Source: JAAYLN01 sp964592855
GTDB lineage: Bacteria > Verrucomicrobiota > Kiritimatiellia > RFP12 > JAAYLN01
Assembly: GCA_964592855.1 (NCBI GenBank)
Contig: CAZQKI010000001.1
Location: 32,753 to 96,752 of the forward strand
Direction: 5' to 3'
Length of the DNA stretch: 64,000 nucleotides
Each line of letters begins with the position of its first letter. Positions within the stretch are counted from its first letter, which is position 1. The notes under the pieces were generated by a model, which did not search any database, was not told where the DNA came from, and saw only the letters and a program-made list of their open reading frames with translations. The translations under genes were made by a program, and so were the position numbers. Shown here piece by piece: positions 8,906 to 17,966 of this stretch.

Positions 8906-8939
8906 AGGCCGCCCGCTGCGGGTTGCCTGTTGAAAAAGT

Positions 8940-10553
8940 ATGGCGTATGAAGTTCTAGCGCGCAAGTGGCGGCCTCGGCAGTTTGTCGATGTCATCGGCC
9001 AGGAGCATGTAACCCGCACCCTCGAGCACGCCATCGCGAGCGGGCGCGTGGCGCATGCCTACCTGTTCGTCGGACCGCGCGGCATCGGCAAGACCACGCT
9101 TTCCCGTCTCTTTGCCAAGGCGCTGAATTGCGTGAAGGGACCGACGGCCAACCCCTGCGACGAATGTGATCTGTGCCGCGAGATCATGGGCGGCAACTCG
9201 CTGGATGTCATCGAAATCGACGGCGCATCCAACAATGGCGTGGACAACATCCGCGAGTTGCGCGACGCCGTTCAGTTCGCCCCCGCCCGCGCACGCTTCA
9301 AGATCTTCATCATCGACGAAGTCCACATGCTCTCCACGGGGGCCTTCAATGCGCTGCTGAAGACCCTCGAGGAACCGCCGCCCCACGCGAAGTTCATCCT
9401 GGCGACAACGGAGGTGGACAAGCTCCCCGCCACGATCATTTCGCGCTGCCAGCGGTTTGATCTGCGCCGCATCCCCACCGCGCTGATTGTCGAGACCCTG
9501 CGCCGCATCGCGACCAGCGAGCAGGTGGCGGCCGATACCGATGCCCTCCTGGCCATCGCCCGCGGCGCGGAAGGCGGCATGCGCGACGCCTTGTCCGCGC
9601 TGGATCAGATCATCTCCTTCAAGGGTTCGCCCGTCACGGAGGCCGATGTCTTAGCCATCTTCGGCCTGGTCTCCCGCGAAAACCTCGAACGACTCGCCAC
9701 GGCCATTCTGAAGGGCGACATGGGCGGCGGACTTCAGATCATCGACGAACTGGACCGCGGCGGCAAGGATCTGCGCCGGTTGGTGCTGGAGTTGCTGGAA
9801 CATTTCCGGAACCTGCTGGTGCTCCAGCACCTGGGCGACAAGACGGCGGCTTTGGATGTGACCCCCGAGCAGCTGGCGGCACTCGACATGCAGGCCAGTC
9901 TAGCGGACAGCGGGCGCGTGCTGCGCGTGGCCGAGCATCTCGCCGAACTGGAGGGACGCATCCGTCACGCGCTCTCGCGGCGAACCTTGTTCGAAACGGT
10001 TTTTGTCCGCTGCTGCCGGGCGACGACGGTATCGACCATCGACCAGTTGATCCGTCAGCTTGCCGCCCTGCAGGGCGAAACCCCCGCCGCCATGGGTTCG
10101 GCCCCGTCCCCGGTCGACGCTCCCGCGCCCGCGCCTGCTGCGGCGCCGGCGGTCGCTCAAAGTACCGCTCCGGTCCCGGCCCCCGCCCGGGCCCCCGCCG
10201 CCATGGGTTCGGCCCCGTCCCCGGTCCATGCTCCCGCGCCCGCGCCTGCTGCGGCGCCGGCGGTCGCTCAAAGTCCCGCTCCGGCCCCGGCCCCCGCCCG
10301 GGCCCCCGCCGCTGGTTCGCTGCCTGCGGCCGTTTCCACGGTTTCGGCGGCACCGGTGGTCGCACGTGTTCCCGCTCCGGCTCCGGTTCCACCCCCTCCC
10401 AAGCCCGTTGTGGCGCCCCCGGCGCCCAAGCCGCCGCCCACCGTCTCCAAGCCTGCTTCGGCGAAGCGCGATCCGCTGGAGGACAAGGGCGTCAAGGCGG
10501 CCGTCGATCTTTTCAATGGACAAGTTGTCCGGGTCGAGGAAGCCCCGGCATGA
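8940..10553 (+). CDS. dnaX: DNA polymerase III subunit gamma/tau (clamp loader ATPase)
   Basis: Loads the sliding clamp and organises the replisome. The 537-residue protein has Walker A GPRGIGKTT (45-53), four zinc-binding cysteines around residues 64-79 (NCVKG...CDECDLC), Walker B/DEVH near 126, and sensor motifs in domains I-III. After about residue 370 it becomes an Ala/Pro-rich tail with an exact-length tandem duplication of a 37-residue unit (10081-10191 and 10192-10302). No slippery A-AAA-AAG site was found, so a frameshifted gamma form is not indicated. It heads the classic dnaX-ybaB-recR run. Confidence 0.95.
   Translation: MAYEVLARKWRPRQFVDVIGQEHVTRTLEHAIASGRVAHAYLFVGPRGIGKTTLSRLFAKALNCVKGPTANPCDECDLCREIMGGNSLDVIEIDGASNNGVDNIRELRDAVQFAPARARFKIFIIDEVHMLSTGAFNALLKTLEEPPPHAKFILATTEVDKLPATIISRCQRFDLRRIPTALIVETLRRIATSEQVAADTDALLAIARGAEGGMRDALSALDQIISFKGSPVTEADVLAIFGLVSRENLERLATAILKGDMGGGLQIIDELDRGGKDLRRLVLELLEHFRNLLVLQHLGDKTAALDVTPEQLAALDMQASLADSGRVLRVAEHLAELEGRIRHALSRRTLFETVFVRCCRATTVSTIDQLIRQLAALQGETPAAMGSAPSPVDAPAPAPAAAPAVAQSTAPVPAPARAPAAMGSAPSPVHAPAPAPAAAPAVAQSPAPAPAPARAPAAGSLPAAVSTVSAAPVVARVPAPAPVPPPPKPVVAPPAPKPPPTVSKPASAKRDPLEDKGVKAAVDLFNGQVVRVEEAPA
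10081..10302 (+). repeat. Tandem 111-bp duplication inside dnaX
   Basis: Two units of 111 bases (10081-10191 and 10192-10302) encode 37-residue repeats beginning PAAMGSAPSPV. They differ at only a few codons (D/H, T/P, V/A). The near-identity at DNA level indicates a recent in-frame duplication in the flexible linker of the tau-like tail. Confidence 0.9.
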
Positions 10554-10608
10554 CGTTCCGCGGCGCTGACCCTATTTATCACAACCCCCTCAGCTCAGGA
10601 GAATTGAC

Positions 10609-10932
10609 ATGGCGAATATGTTTGACCAGGTGAAGCAGGCGATGCAGATGCGCAAGGAGGCGAAGCGCATGCAGGCCGAGATCGAGAAGATTACATGCGA
10701 ATATGCCAACGGCGGCATCTCGGTTGTCGTGCGCGGCGACTTCACGGTCGTTTCGGTCAAGGTGGCCCCCGAGGCCCTGACGGAAGTGATCGCCGGCAAG
10801 TCCGACCGGTTTGAAACGATGCTCTTGAACGTGGTCAACGGCGCCATGAAGTCGGTGAAGCAGAAGACCCAGGAGCACATGGCCAAGCTGATGAAAGGTT
10901 CCGACCTCGCTTCCATGCTGGGCGGCGGCTGA
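10609..10932 (+). CDS. ybaB: YbaB/EbfC nucleoid-associated protein
   Basis: This 107-residue protein matches YbaB in length and in the pattern MANMFDQVKQAMQMRKEAKRMQAEIEK followed by a beta-strand core. It forms dimers that bind DNA. It lies between dnaX and recR, its conserved location in most bacteria. A clear AGGAG precedes the ATG. Confidence 0.93.
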   Translation: MANMFDQVKQAMQMRKEAKRMQAEIEKITCEYANGGISVVVRGDFTVVSVKVAPEALTEVIAGKSDRFETMLLNVVNGAMKSVKQKTQEHMAKLMKGSDLASMLGGG

Positions 10933-10945
10933 GGTTGCGCTCTGG

Positions 10946-11545
10946 ATGGATGCGCCGCTGGACAATCTCATTCGCGTGCTGGCGCGCCTGCCCGGACTGG
11001 GCCGGCGTTCGGCGGAGCGCGCGGCGTTGGCGCTGGTGCGTCGCCCGGACGGGTTGATGCAGGAGCTGCAGTCCGCCCTGGAACAAGCACGCGCGACGGT
11101 CTGCTGCTGCAGCGTCTGTGGCGGCTTCACGGTGCGGGCGGCCAATCCCTGCCCGCTCTGCACGGATCTCCGGCGGGATGCGACGATCCTCTGCGTCGTC
11201 GAGGAGCCGGGCGACATCCTGGCCATCGAGCGCGCCGGCGTCTATACCGGCCGCTACCACGCGCTGCACGGCAAGGTCTCCGCCGCGCGGGCGACGGGTC
11301 CTGGAGATTTGCGGCTGAAGGCGCTGGTCGAGCGTCTGTCGGGCGATGCGGTGCGGGAGGTCGTCCTGGCGCTGAGCACCGACCTGGAAGGCGATGCCAC
11401 CGCGGCGTATGTCCGCGAACTGCTCCGGGCGACGCCGGGCATTCGCGTCACCCGGCTGGCCTTCGGGCTCCCCGTCGACAGCGGGGTCGGGTATTCCGAT
11501 CCGCTGACCCTCAAACGCGCCCTCGGCGGCCGCCAGGACGCGTAA
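10946..11545 (+). CDS. recR: Recombination mediator RecR
   Basis: Acts with RecO (and RecF) to load RecA on gapped DNA. The 199 residues contain the N-terminal helix-hairpin-helix (LARLPGLGRRSAERAA), the zinc finger with C55/C58 and C69/C72 (CSVCGG...NPCPLC), and the Toprim core starting VVEEPGDILAIE. The gene begins 13 bases after ybaB, continuing the dnaX operon. Confidence 0.95.
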   Translation: MDAPLDNLIRVLARLPGLGRRSAERAALALVRRPDGLMQELQSALEQARATVCCCSVCGGFTVRAANPCPLCTDLRRDATILCVVEEPGDILAIERAGVYTGRYHALHGKVSAARATGPGDLRLKALVERLSGDAVREVVLALSTDLEGDATAAYVRELLRATPGIRVTRLAFGLPVDSGVGYSDPLTLKRALGGRQDA

Positions 11546-11568
11546 TTCGAAACAACAAGGACTCCACG

Positions 11569-12567
11569 ATGATCTATCAAGCCAATCCCGAACGTTACAA
11601 CGCCGCCATGACCTACAACCGGTGCGGACGCAGCGGACTGCTGCTGCCCAGGCTGTCGTTGGGCCTCTGGCATAATTTCGGGGGGATCGACGCCTTCGAA
11701 AATGGGCGTGCAATGCTGCGACGGGCCTTTGATCTCGGCATCACCCACTTCGACCTGGCGAACAACTATGGTCCGCCCCCGGGGTCCGCCGAGGAGAATT
11801 TCGGCGCCATCCTGCGCAAGGATCTCGCGGTGTACCGCGACGAACTGGTCATCTCGACCAAGGCCGGGCACAAGATGTGGAACGGTCCCTACGGCGAGTG
11901 GGGCAGCCGCAAGTATCTGCTGGCCAGTCTGGAGCAGAGTCTCAAGCGCATAGGGCTGGACCATGTGGACATCTTCTATTCGCATCGTCCCGACCCCAAG
12001 ACGCCGTTGGAGGAGACGATGGGCGCGCTGGATACCGCCGTCCGCCAGGGCAAGGCCATCTACGCCGGCATCTCCGCCTACAGTCCCGAGCAGACGCGCG
12101 AGGCCGCGCGCATTCTGCGGGCGCTCGGAACGCCCTGTCTTATCCATCAGCCCAGCTATTCGATGCTGAACCGCAAGGTCGAGGAGCTTGGTCTGCTGGA
12201 TGTGCTGGAGGAGGCGGGGATGGGGGCGATCGCCTTCTGTCCGCTGGCGCAGGGCGTTTTGACCAGCCGCTATTTAAACGACATTCCCGCCGATTCGCGG
12301 GCCGGCAAGCCCGGGACGTTCCTGAAGCGCGAGGCCTTGACGCCGGAGCTGCTCGGGAAAGTCAAGGGGCTCAATGCTGTCGCCCAGGCGCGCGGGCAGA
12401 CGCTGGCGCAACTGGCGTTGACGTGGGTGCTGCGCGATGCCCGCGTGACCTCGGCGCTGATCGGTGCCAGCCGTGTCTCGCAGATCGACGAGAACGTGGC
12501 GGGTTTGGCCTGTGCGCCGCTCGGCGCGGAAGAGATCCAGGCCATCGACGCGATTCTCAAAGGCTGA
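11569..12567 (+). CDS. Aldo/keto reductase, YghZ (L-glyceraldehyde-3-phosphate reductase) type
   Basis: NAD(P)H-dependent reductase of 332 residues. The AKR barrel pattern is clear: FDLANNYGPPPGSAEENFG with the catalytic Asp/Tyr, then STKAGHKMWNGPYGEWGSRK with Lys, and the VDIFYSHRPDPKTPLEETM strand where His stands. The YGEWGSRKYLLASLEQSLKR stretch is typical of the YghZ/AKR14 subgroup, which reduces glyceraldehyde phosphate and methylglyoxal. It starts 23 bases after recR. Its last 11 bases overlap the convergent kinase-like gene. Confidence 0.85.
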   Translation: MIYQANPERYNAAMTYNRCGRSGLLLPRLSLGLWHNFGGIDAFENGRAMLRRAFDLGITHFDLANNYGPPPGSAEENFGAILRKDLAVYRDELVISTKAGHKMWNGPYGEWGSRKYLLASLEQSLKRIGLDHVDIFYSHRPDPKTPLEETMGALDTAVRQGKAIYAGISAYSPEQTREAARILRALGTPCLIHQPSYSMLNRKVEELGLLDVLEEAGMGAIAFCPLAQGVLTSRYLNDIPADSRAGKPGTFLKREALTPELLGKVKGLNAVAQARGQTLAQLALTWVLRDARVTSALIGASRVSQIDENVAGLACAPLGAEEIQAIDAILKG

Positions 12568-14323
12568 TGCTGTTGAACACGGGGGCCAGGGCACCCGTGT
12601 TGTCCTTGTGTTCGCGAAAGCGCTCGGCGTTCTGCGCCTGCAGGGCGAGCATGCAGAAGATCGCGTGCTCGGCGGCGGTCCGGGCGTCCGGGAGCCAGCG
12701 GAGTTGTTCCGCGGCATCCAGCTTGTCGATCATGAATGAAACCGGGCGGCTGCTGCCATCGTTCGCGATGAATGCCGCCTGCAGTTCGCCGTCGGCAATG
12801 GCCTTGGGGATGATCTTGCGATCATGTCCGAGATAGCGGATGACGATCTCCTTGCCGATCTGAGACTGGAGTCCCTTTTCAACAGCGCTCAAGGGTGTGG
12901 GCAGCGTGTTCAATGCGGTGCGGATCGCCTCGAGTTCGGCCGAGGGACGAGGGGCGGCTTTGGCCAGTTCCGTCATTTTCCGGCGGGCTTCCGTGATGTC
13001 GCCGGCGCCCAGCGCCGTCGCGATATCCGCCAGCATCGGGTTGGACAGCGGGGAGCGTGTATCCGCTTGGGAAGAGGCATCCGACAGGGACGATCCCTCC
13101 TGAGTCGGTGTGGCCGAGGCGGGACTCGCCACGGGTGCGGCTGCCGCACCGGTTCGCGGTTGCAGCGCGGTCCGTGCACGCTGGGGTGCCCGTTGCGCCG
13201 GGGATGAAGCTGCCGGGGCGGTGCTGAACAGCGCCGGTAGTCGGATCGGGACCAAAAGTACGGCTGGCAGCCCCATCGGGTTGTTCAGCCGCCCGTTGGC
13301 CAGCCAGGTAAACCAGAGCATCAGCAGAAGCCAGAGGACAAAGTGGTCCTTCCCGCGCACGTTCTCCGCGCGGGGTCCCGGGCCCGCCGGCGGCAGCGCG
13401 GTCGGCGGATCACCGGCGCGCGGTTGCGCCAGCTTGAGGCCTCCCGCATACGCCGCGATCGTGCTGGCGGCGTGTTTTGGCGCATGGCCGGGCAGGTCCT
13501 TGTTGGCCAGCAGACGCTTGATATCCTTGGTCACCGCGGACCAGTCGGCATAGCGATCCTTGGGCAGCTTCATCATCAGGCGCGTGATCAGGTGGCAGAC
13601 GGCATGCGGCAGCTGGTTGTTCATGGTGCGCGGATGCGGGATCTGACCCGACACCTGCTGCTTGAGAATCTCGTTCTGGTCCATCCCTTCAAAGGGCGAC
13701 TTGGCCGTCACCAGAAAATAGAGGATCGTTCCCAGCGCGTACATGTCGGAGCGGGTGTCGATCACGGGGGCCGCGCGCGCCTGCTCGGGCGAGATGTAGT
13801 GCGGCGTTCCAACGACGCTGCCGTGGTCGATGCGGGTCAGGTCGAAGCCGGGCACCATCTGCACGGCGAGCCCGAATTCGGAAATTTTCAGGATGCCCTG
13901 GGCATTGGCGCGGAGATTCTGGGGCTTCAGGTTCCGGAAGACGATCTGCGACTGCGCCCAGGCATAGTCCAGGGCTTCCGCCAGTTGTTGCACGAGGCGC
14001 AGCGCCTGCGTGGCCTTCAGGGGACCCGTTCCTGCGACCATTTCGGACAGCGAGGCGCCTTCAACATGTTCCATGACGACATACGTGCACGAAGCTTCCG
14101 TCACAATGTCGAAGGTCTGTGCGATGCTCGGGTGGCTCATTTTCGCGAGCGTCCGCGAAATGGACAGAAAGTGTTCGGTCTGTTCCGGAGGTGCGTCGTG
14201 CTGCAGGATCTTGACGTCGACTTCGCGCTGCAGCGATTCCTGAATGGCCTTCCATGTGGTGAACGTGCCGCCGCGGTTGAGGAGCGCCGTGCACTGCAGA
14301 CCGGGAATTTCAGGCAGGTTCAT
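12557..14323 (-). CDS. Membrane-anchored Ser/Thr kinase-like protein, probable pseudokinase
   Basis: The first 275 residues have the Hanks kinase fold, with VDVKIL (K38), a VVMEHVEGASL hinge and activation segment GTPHYISPEQA. Key catalytic motifs are altered. HRDLKPxN reads FRNLKPQN, so the catalytic Asp is Asn131. DFG reads EFG, so the metal Asp is Glu149. The glycine loop is degenerate. A membrane segment follows near 327-342, and a 240-residue C-terminal region of Ala/Pro-rich linker plus a small domain would lie outside the membrane. The ATG is 12 bases after the rnfE stop, with AGGAAA overlapping that stop, so it is probably the last gene of the rnf operon. Confidence 0.8.
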   Translation of the reverse strand: MNLPEIPGLQCTALLNRGGTFTTWKAIQESLQREVDVKILQHDAPPEQTEHFLSISRTLAKMSHPSIAQTFDIVTEASCTYVVMEHVEGASLSEMVAGTGPLKATQALRLVQQLAEALDYAWAQSQIVFRNLKPQNLRANAQGILKISEFGLAVQMVPGFDLTRIDHGSVVGTPHYISPEQARAAPVIDTRSDMYALGTILYFLVTAKSPFEGMDQNEILKQQVSGQIPHPRTMNNQLPHAVCHLITRLMMKLPKDRYADWSAVTKDIKRLLANKDLPGHAPKHAASTIAAYAGGLKLAQPRAGDPPTALPPAGPGPRAENVRGKDHFVLWLLLMLWFTWLANGRLNNPMGLPAVLLVPIRLPALFSTAPAASSPAQRAPQRARTALQPRTGAAAAPVASPASATPTQEGSSLSDASSQADTRSPLSNPMLADIATALGAGDITEARRKMTELAKAAPRPSAELEAIRTALNTLPTPLSAVEKGLQSQIGKEIVIRYLGHDRKIIPKAIADGELQAAFIANDGSSRPVSFMIDKLDAAEQLRWLPDARTAAEHAIFCMLALQAQNAERFREHKDNTGALAPVFNSISL

Positions 14324-14335
14324 GCGGTCGGTTTC

Positions 14336-15013
14336 CTAGTTGCCGAATTTGCAGACGGTGCAGTTCCGGCAATCGATCTGGAGCGGCGGGGGGAGGGCCT
14401 TGCCCGAGCGAACGGCGGCGCGCGCCTGCAGGTGATTCATCAGCCCCAGCAGGCAGCCCAGCGTGATGAACCCGCCTGCGGGGAGGATGAAGAGAATCAT
14501 GTTGGCGTTGAGCGGGACGCTGAACTTGAGGGCGCCCCAGACCGTCAGCGTGCTCATGCCCAGGATCTCGCGGATGGCGGCGATCAGGGAGAGGGCCAGC
14601 GTAAAGCCGATGCCCATGCCGATGCCGTCGGCGCAGCTCTGCATCACCGGGTTCTTGCTGGCGAAGGATTCCGCGCGGGCAAAGATGATGCAGTTGACGA
14701 CGATGAGCGGGATGAAGATGCCGAGCCGCTCCGAGAGCGCCGGGGTGTAGGCCTGCATCAGCAGGTCGACGATGGTCACAAACGTCGAGATGATGACGAC
14801 GAAGCAGGGAATGCGGATGGCGGAGGGAATCACCCGCCGGACGGCCGCGATGGCCATGTTGGACCCGCAGAGGACGAAGGTCGTGGCGGCGCCCATGCCG
14901 ATGGCGTTCTCCAGCGACGTGGTCGTGGCCAGGGTGGGGCACATCCCCAGCACCAGGCGGAAGGTGGGATTTTCGCGGACAATGCCGCGGGTGAGATTCG
15001 TGTACAGGCTCAT
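14336..15013 (-). CDS. rnfE: Rnf complex subunit RnfE
   Basis: Membrane subunit of the ion-translocating ferredoxin:NAD+ oxidoreductase. The 225 residues carry six predicted helices, the NPTFRLVLGMCPTLATTTS start typical of RnfE, and the conserved GMGIGFTLALSLIAAIREI segment. The C-terminal tail has an extra Cys-rich end (DCRNCTVCKFGN). The start at 15013 overlaps the rnfG stop by four bases (ATGA); longer frames upstream are in rnfG. Confidence 0.92.
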   Translation of the reverse strand: MSLYTNLTRGIVRENPTFRLVLGMCPTLATTTSLENAIGMGAATTFVLCGSNMAIAAVRRVIPSAIRIPCFVVIISTFVTIVDLLMQAYTPALSERLGIFIPLIVVNCIIFARAESFASKNPVMQSCADGIGMGIGFTLALSLIAAIREILGMSTLTVWGALKFSVPLNANMILFILPAGGFITLGCLLGLMNHLQARAAVRSGKALPPPLQIDCRNCTVCKFGN

Positions 15014-15573
15014 GGCGTGGCAGTCGCTCCCGGAGATTCCTTGAGGGTGTTGAATTGCGTCACGGCATCGCGGATGGCCTCCAGCGCCGCCCGCGACGAG
15101 ATGGTCGCGGCGGTAATGGCATCGACCTCGCCGGCGTCCTTCTTGACGAACCATTTGGTGCCGGCGGGACGTCCGCAGATTCCCGCCCGGAAGCCGGGTG
15201 AATCGATCTTGGAGCCGAGACCGGGGGTCTCCTGGGCCTCCAGGACGGCGAAGTTGAGGAGAGTGCCGTCGGCGGCGAAGCCGACCATGAGCGTGATGTC
15301 GCCGCCGTAGCCGTTGGCCGAGCGGCCCTTGACGGCTGCGGCGACGAGGTTGCCGTACGCGTCCAGCGACACGAAGTGGACCGCCTCGCCGACGGTTCGC
15401 TTTTCGGGGGCCGGCGCGTCGGCGGGGAGAACCTTGCGGACCGCGGCGTTCTCCTTTTCGGCCTTGGAGACCGCGATGGGCGCCTGGGTGACGGAGTTGA
15501 CGCCGGCCAGCAGGGCCACGCAGACGGCGCAGATGAACGTCAGGATGAAGACCAGCTTGATGATTTCTCTCAT
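15010..15573 (-). CDS. rnfG: Rnf complex subunit RnfG (covalent flavoprotein)
   Basis: The 187-residue protein has an N-terminal membrane anchor (KLVFILTFICAVCVALLAGV) and an FMN-binding domain on the outer side of the membrane. The flavinylation site is seen as DAITAATISS; Thr in this motif usually carries FMN by phosphoester after ApbE action. The usual SGAT has Ala in place of Gly here. The start at 15573 gives the standard MREIIKL N-terminus. It follows rnfD by seven bases. Confidence 0.92.
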   Translation of the reverse strand: MREIIKLVFILTFICAVCVALLAGVNSVTQAPIAVSKAEKENAAVRKVLPADAPAPEKRTVGEAVHFVSLDAYGNLVAAAVKGRSANGYGGDITLMVGFAADGTLLNFAVLEAQETPGLGSKIDSPGFRAGICGRPAGTKWFVKKDAGEVDAITAATISSRAALEAIRDAVTQFNTLKESPGATATP

Positions 15574-15580
15574 AGGACGT

Positions 15581-16600
15581 TCAGCTCCCTCGCGAAGGTT
15601 GTGGCCGTTGGCCAAACACCCGGTTGCGGGTGGCGCGGTTGATGAGCGGCGTGAAGGCGTTCATGATGAGGATGGCGAAGCTGACGCCTTCGGGGTAGGC
15701 GCCCGACTTCACCGTGCGGAGCACCATCGTCAGAACGCCGCAGCCGATGCCGAAGAGGATGCGGCCGCGCGGCGTGGTCGGCGTGGTGACCATGTCGGTC
15801 GCCATGAAGCAGGCGCCCAGCATGAGGCCACCGGTCAGCAGGTGGAAATGCACGGGCATCGAGGCCGCCGGCGCGAAGAAGTGGAGCACGGCGGCGTAGA
15901 GGGCGGCCGTTGCCACGTAGGCCACGGGCGTGTGCCAGGCGATGACGCGACGGTGGAGCAGGTAGAGCGCGCCCAGCAGGATGGCGATGGCCGAGGTCTC
16001 CCCGATGCAGCCGTTCATGTTGCCGACGAAAAAGTCGACGCTGCGCGCGGCGTCCATGACCATCGGCGCCGGGGCGCCGGCCTTGAAGGCCTCCTTGACC
16101 ATGCCAAGCGGCGTCGCGTGGGTCGTGGCGTCGATGAGCGAGACGCTCCAGGTCGTCATGGGCCCCGTGAAGCAGATCAGCAGGAAAGCCCGCCCGATGA
16201 GGGCCGGGTTGAAGGGGTTGTAGCCGAGGCCGCCGAAGACCTGCTTGGCGAGGCCGATCGCGAAGAGGCTGCCGACGGCGGCCATCCAGCTGGGCAGGGC
16301 GGGTGGGAGGTTGAAGGCCAGCAGGAGTCCCGTGACGATGGCGCTGTAGTCGCCCAGGCTGTTCCCGCGCCGCATGAGCCGGCGGCAGATCCATTCGGCG
16401 GCCATGCAGGCGACCACGCAGACGACGATGAGCCGGGCCGCGTTCCAGCCGAAGAAGTAGAGGGCTGCGGCCGTGGCCGGAATCAGCGCGATCAGCACGT
16501 CCAGCATGATGCGCGCGACGCTGGCGCCGGAATGGATGTGCGGCGATGATCCCACCACCAGGGGACGCTCGGGCGGGGTTGGCTGTGTTTCCGTGTTCAA
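15581..16600 (-). CDS. rnfD: Rnf complex subunit RnfD
   Basis: The 339-residue integral membrane subunit starts with the typical SSPHIHSGASVARIMLDVLIALIPA motif of RnfD/NqrB. It holds about nine to ten helices, the conserved GGLGYNPFNPALIGRAFL segment, and a likely flavinylated Thr in DATTHATPLG. It is 12 bases downstream of rnfC in the minus-strand operon. Confidence 0.94.
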   Translation of the reverse strand: MNTETQPTPPERPLVVGSSPHIHSGASVARIMLDVLIALIPATAAALYFFGWNAARLIVVCVVACMAAEWICRRLMRRGNSLGDYSAIVTGLLLAFNLPPALPSWMAAVGSLFAIGLAKQVFGGLGYNPFNPALIGRAFLLICFTGPMTTWSVSLIDATTHATPLGMVKEAFKAGAPAPMVMDAARSVDFFVGNMNGCIGETSAIAILLGALYLLHRRVIAWHTPVAYVATAALYAAVLHFFAPAASMPVHFHLLTGGLMLGACFMATDMVTTPTTPRGRILFGIGCGVLTMVLRTVKSGAYPEGVSFAILIMNAFTPLINRATRNRVFGQRPQPSRGS

Positions 16601-16612
16601 AGATTTCTCCCG

Positions 16613-17965
16613 TTACTTCTTCTGCTGCGCGGCGCGGCGGCGTTGCGTGATGATCGCCTTCGCGCGGCGCATGTGCTGCACCAGCGGGCGGTGGGCGGGA
16701 CAAAGGTAGGCGCAGGCGCCGCATTCGAAGCAGTCCATCACGTTGCGCCGCTCCGCCTCCTCGATGTCGTCGGCCTCGATGGCCTGGCTGAGTTCGGTCG
16801 GCATCAGCCGCAGGGGGCAGGCGTCGACGCAGCGGCCGCAGTTGATGCAGGCGTGCGAACACCAGGTGGCGATGCGCGCGGCCGAGAGCAGCAGCAGGCC
16901 GGAAGAGGTCTTGCTGATGGGAATGTCGAGCGAGGGCTGCGCAAAGCCCATCATGGGACCGCCGGCCACGATTTTGGCGAGTTCCCCCCGGATCCCGCCC
17001 GAGGCCGCCACGAGATCGGCAAAGGTCGCGCCGACGGGGGCGATCCAGTTGGCCGGCGCGTTCACGGCGTCGCCGGAGACCGTGATGGCCCGCGTGGTCA
17101 GCGGCCGGCCGTTGACCACGGCATCCCAGATGGCGTAAGCCGTGCCGGCATTCTCGACCACGCAGCCGACATCCATTGGCAGCCCGCCCATCGGGACGGT
17201 GCGCCCGGTGACCGAGAAAATTTGCTGTTTTTCGCTGCCCTGGGGGTAGAGCGTCTTCAGGATGTGAAGCTGCGTGTCGCCAGCCGCGTCCTTCAGGGCG
17301 GCGAACATCGCGGCGCCGGCCTGCGGCTTGTTATCCTCGATGGCAATGCACAGGGTCTTGGCACCGAGAATCTTCCGGATGATCTCGCACCCCTCGCGGA
17401 TTTCGGCGGCATGCTCGATCATCAGCCGGTTGTCTCCGTTCAGGTAGGGCTCGCATTCGGCGCCGTTGAGGATGACGGTGTCGATCGGCTTGTCGCTGGG
17501 CGGCGAGAGTTTGACCTGAGTCGGAAAGCCGGCCCCGCCCATGCCCACGATGCCCATCTCGGCGATGCGAGCCACCAGCGTCTTGGCATCCTGGGTGCGC
17601 CAGTCCGGCATCGGCTTGCAGGTCTCGTCGCGCGCGGTCTCGTCACGGTTGGTCTCGATGACGATGGCCGGCGCATCGCGTCCGGTCGGCGTCGGCGCCG
17701 CCTGGATCGCCACGACGGTGCCCGACGCGGGCGCGTGGACCGTGGCCGAGATGAAGCCGTTGGCCTTGGCGATCAACTGACCGGCAAGCACGCGGTCGCC
17801 AGGTTGCACGCACGGTGTGGCGGGGGCGCCCAGATGCTGCAGCGTCGAGATGACGAGGCGCGCGGGGACGGGGAGCGGGCGCAGCGGGGTGTCCGCCGTC
17901 GCCTGCTTGAACCCGGGCGGGTGGGTGCCGCCTTTGAAGGCGAAGAGTGCCGCAGAGACTTTCAT
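16613..17965 (-). CDS. rnfC: Rnf complex subunit RnfC (NADH-binding, Fe-S)
   Basis: Peripheral subunit of 450 residues that binds NAD(H). It begins with GGTHPPGFKQATADTP, has a flavin/NADH fold (EMGIVGMGGAGFPTQVKL, NGAECEPYLNGDNRLM), and ends with two 4Fe-4S motifs: CINCGRCVDACP and CFECGACAYLCP. It starts one base after the rnfB stop. Confidence 0.95.
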   Translation of the reverse strand: MKVSAALFAFKGGTHPPGFKQATADTPLRPLPVPARLVISTLQHLGAPATPCVQPGDRVLAGQLIAKANGFISATVHAPASGTVVAIQAAPTPTGRDAPAIVIETNRDETARDETCKPMPDWRTQDAKTLVARIAEMGIVGMGGAGFPTQVKLSPPSDKPIDTVILNGAECEPYLNGDNRLMIEHAAEIREGCEIIRKILGAKTLCIAIEDNKPQAGAAMFAALKDAAGDTQLHILKTLYPQGSEKQQIFSVTGRTVPMGGLPMDVGCVVENAGTAYAIWDAVVNGRPLTTRAITVSGDAVNAPANWIAPVGATFADLVAASGGIRGELAKIVAGGPMMGFAQPSLDIPISKTSSGLLLLSAARIATWCSHACINCGRCVDACPLRLMPTELSQAIEADDIEEAERRNVMDCFECGACAYLCPAHRPLVQHMRRAKAIITQRRRAAQQKK

Positions 17966-17966
17966 G

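Noticed and set aside
8940..10553. Programmed frameshift in dnaX producing gamma
   Set aside because: No A-AAA-AAG-type slippery heptamer or stimulatory stem was seen.
13343..15310. 655-codon plus-strand frame across the kinase-like gene and rnfE/rnfG
   Set aside because: It spans several real minus-strand genes and their junctions; no ribosome site or domain.
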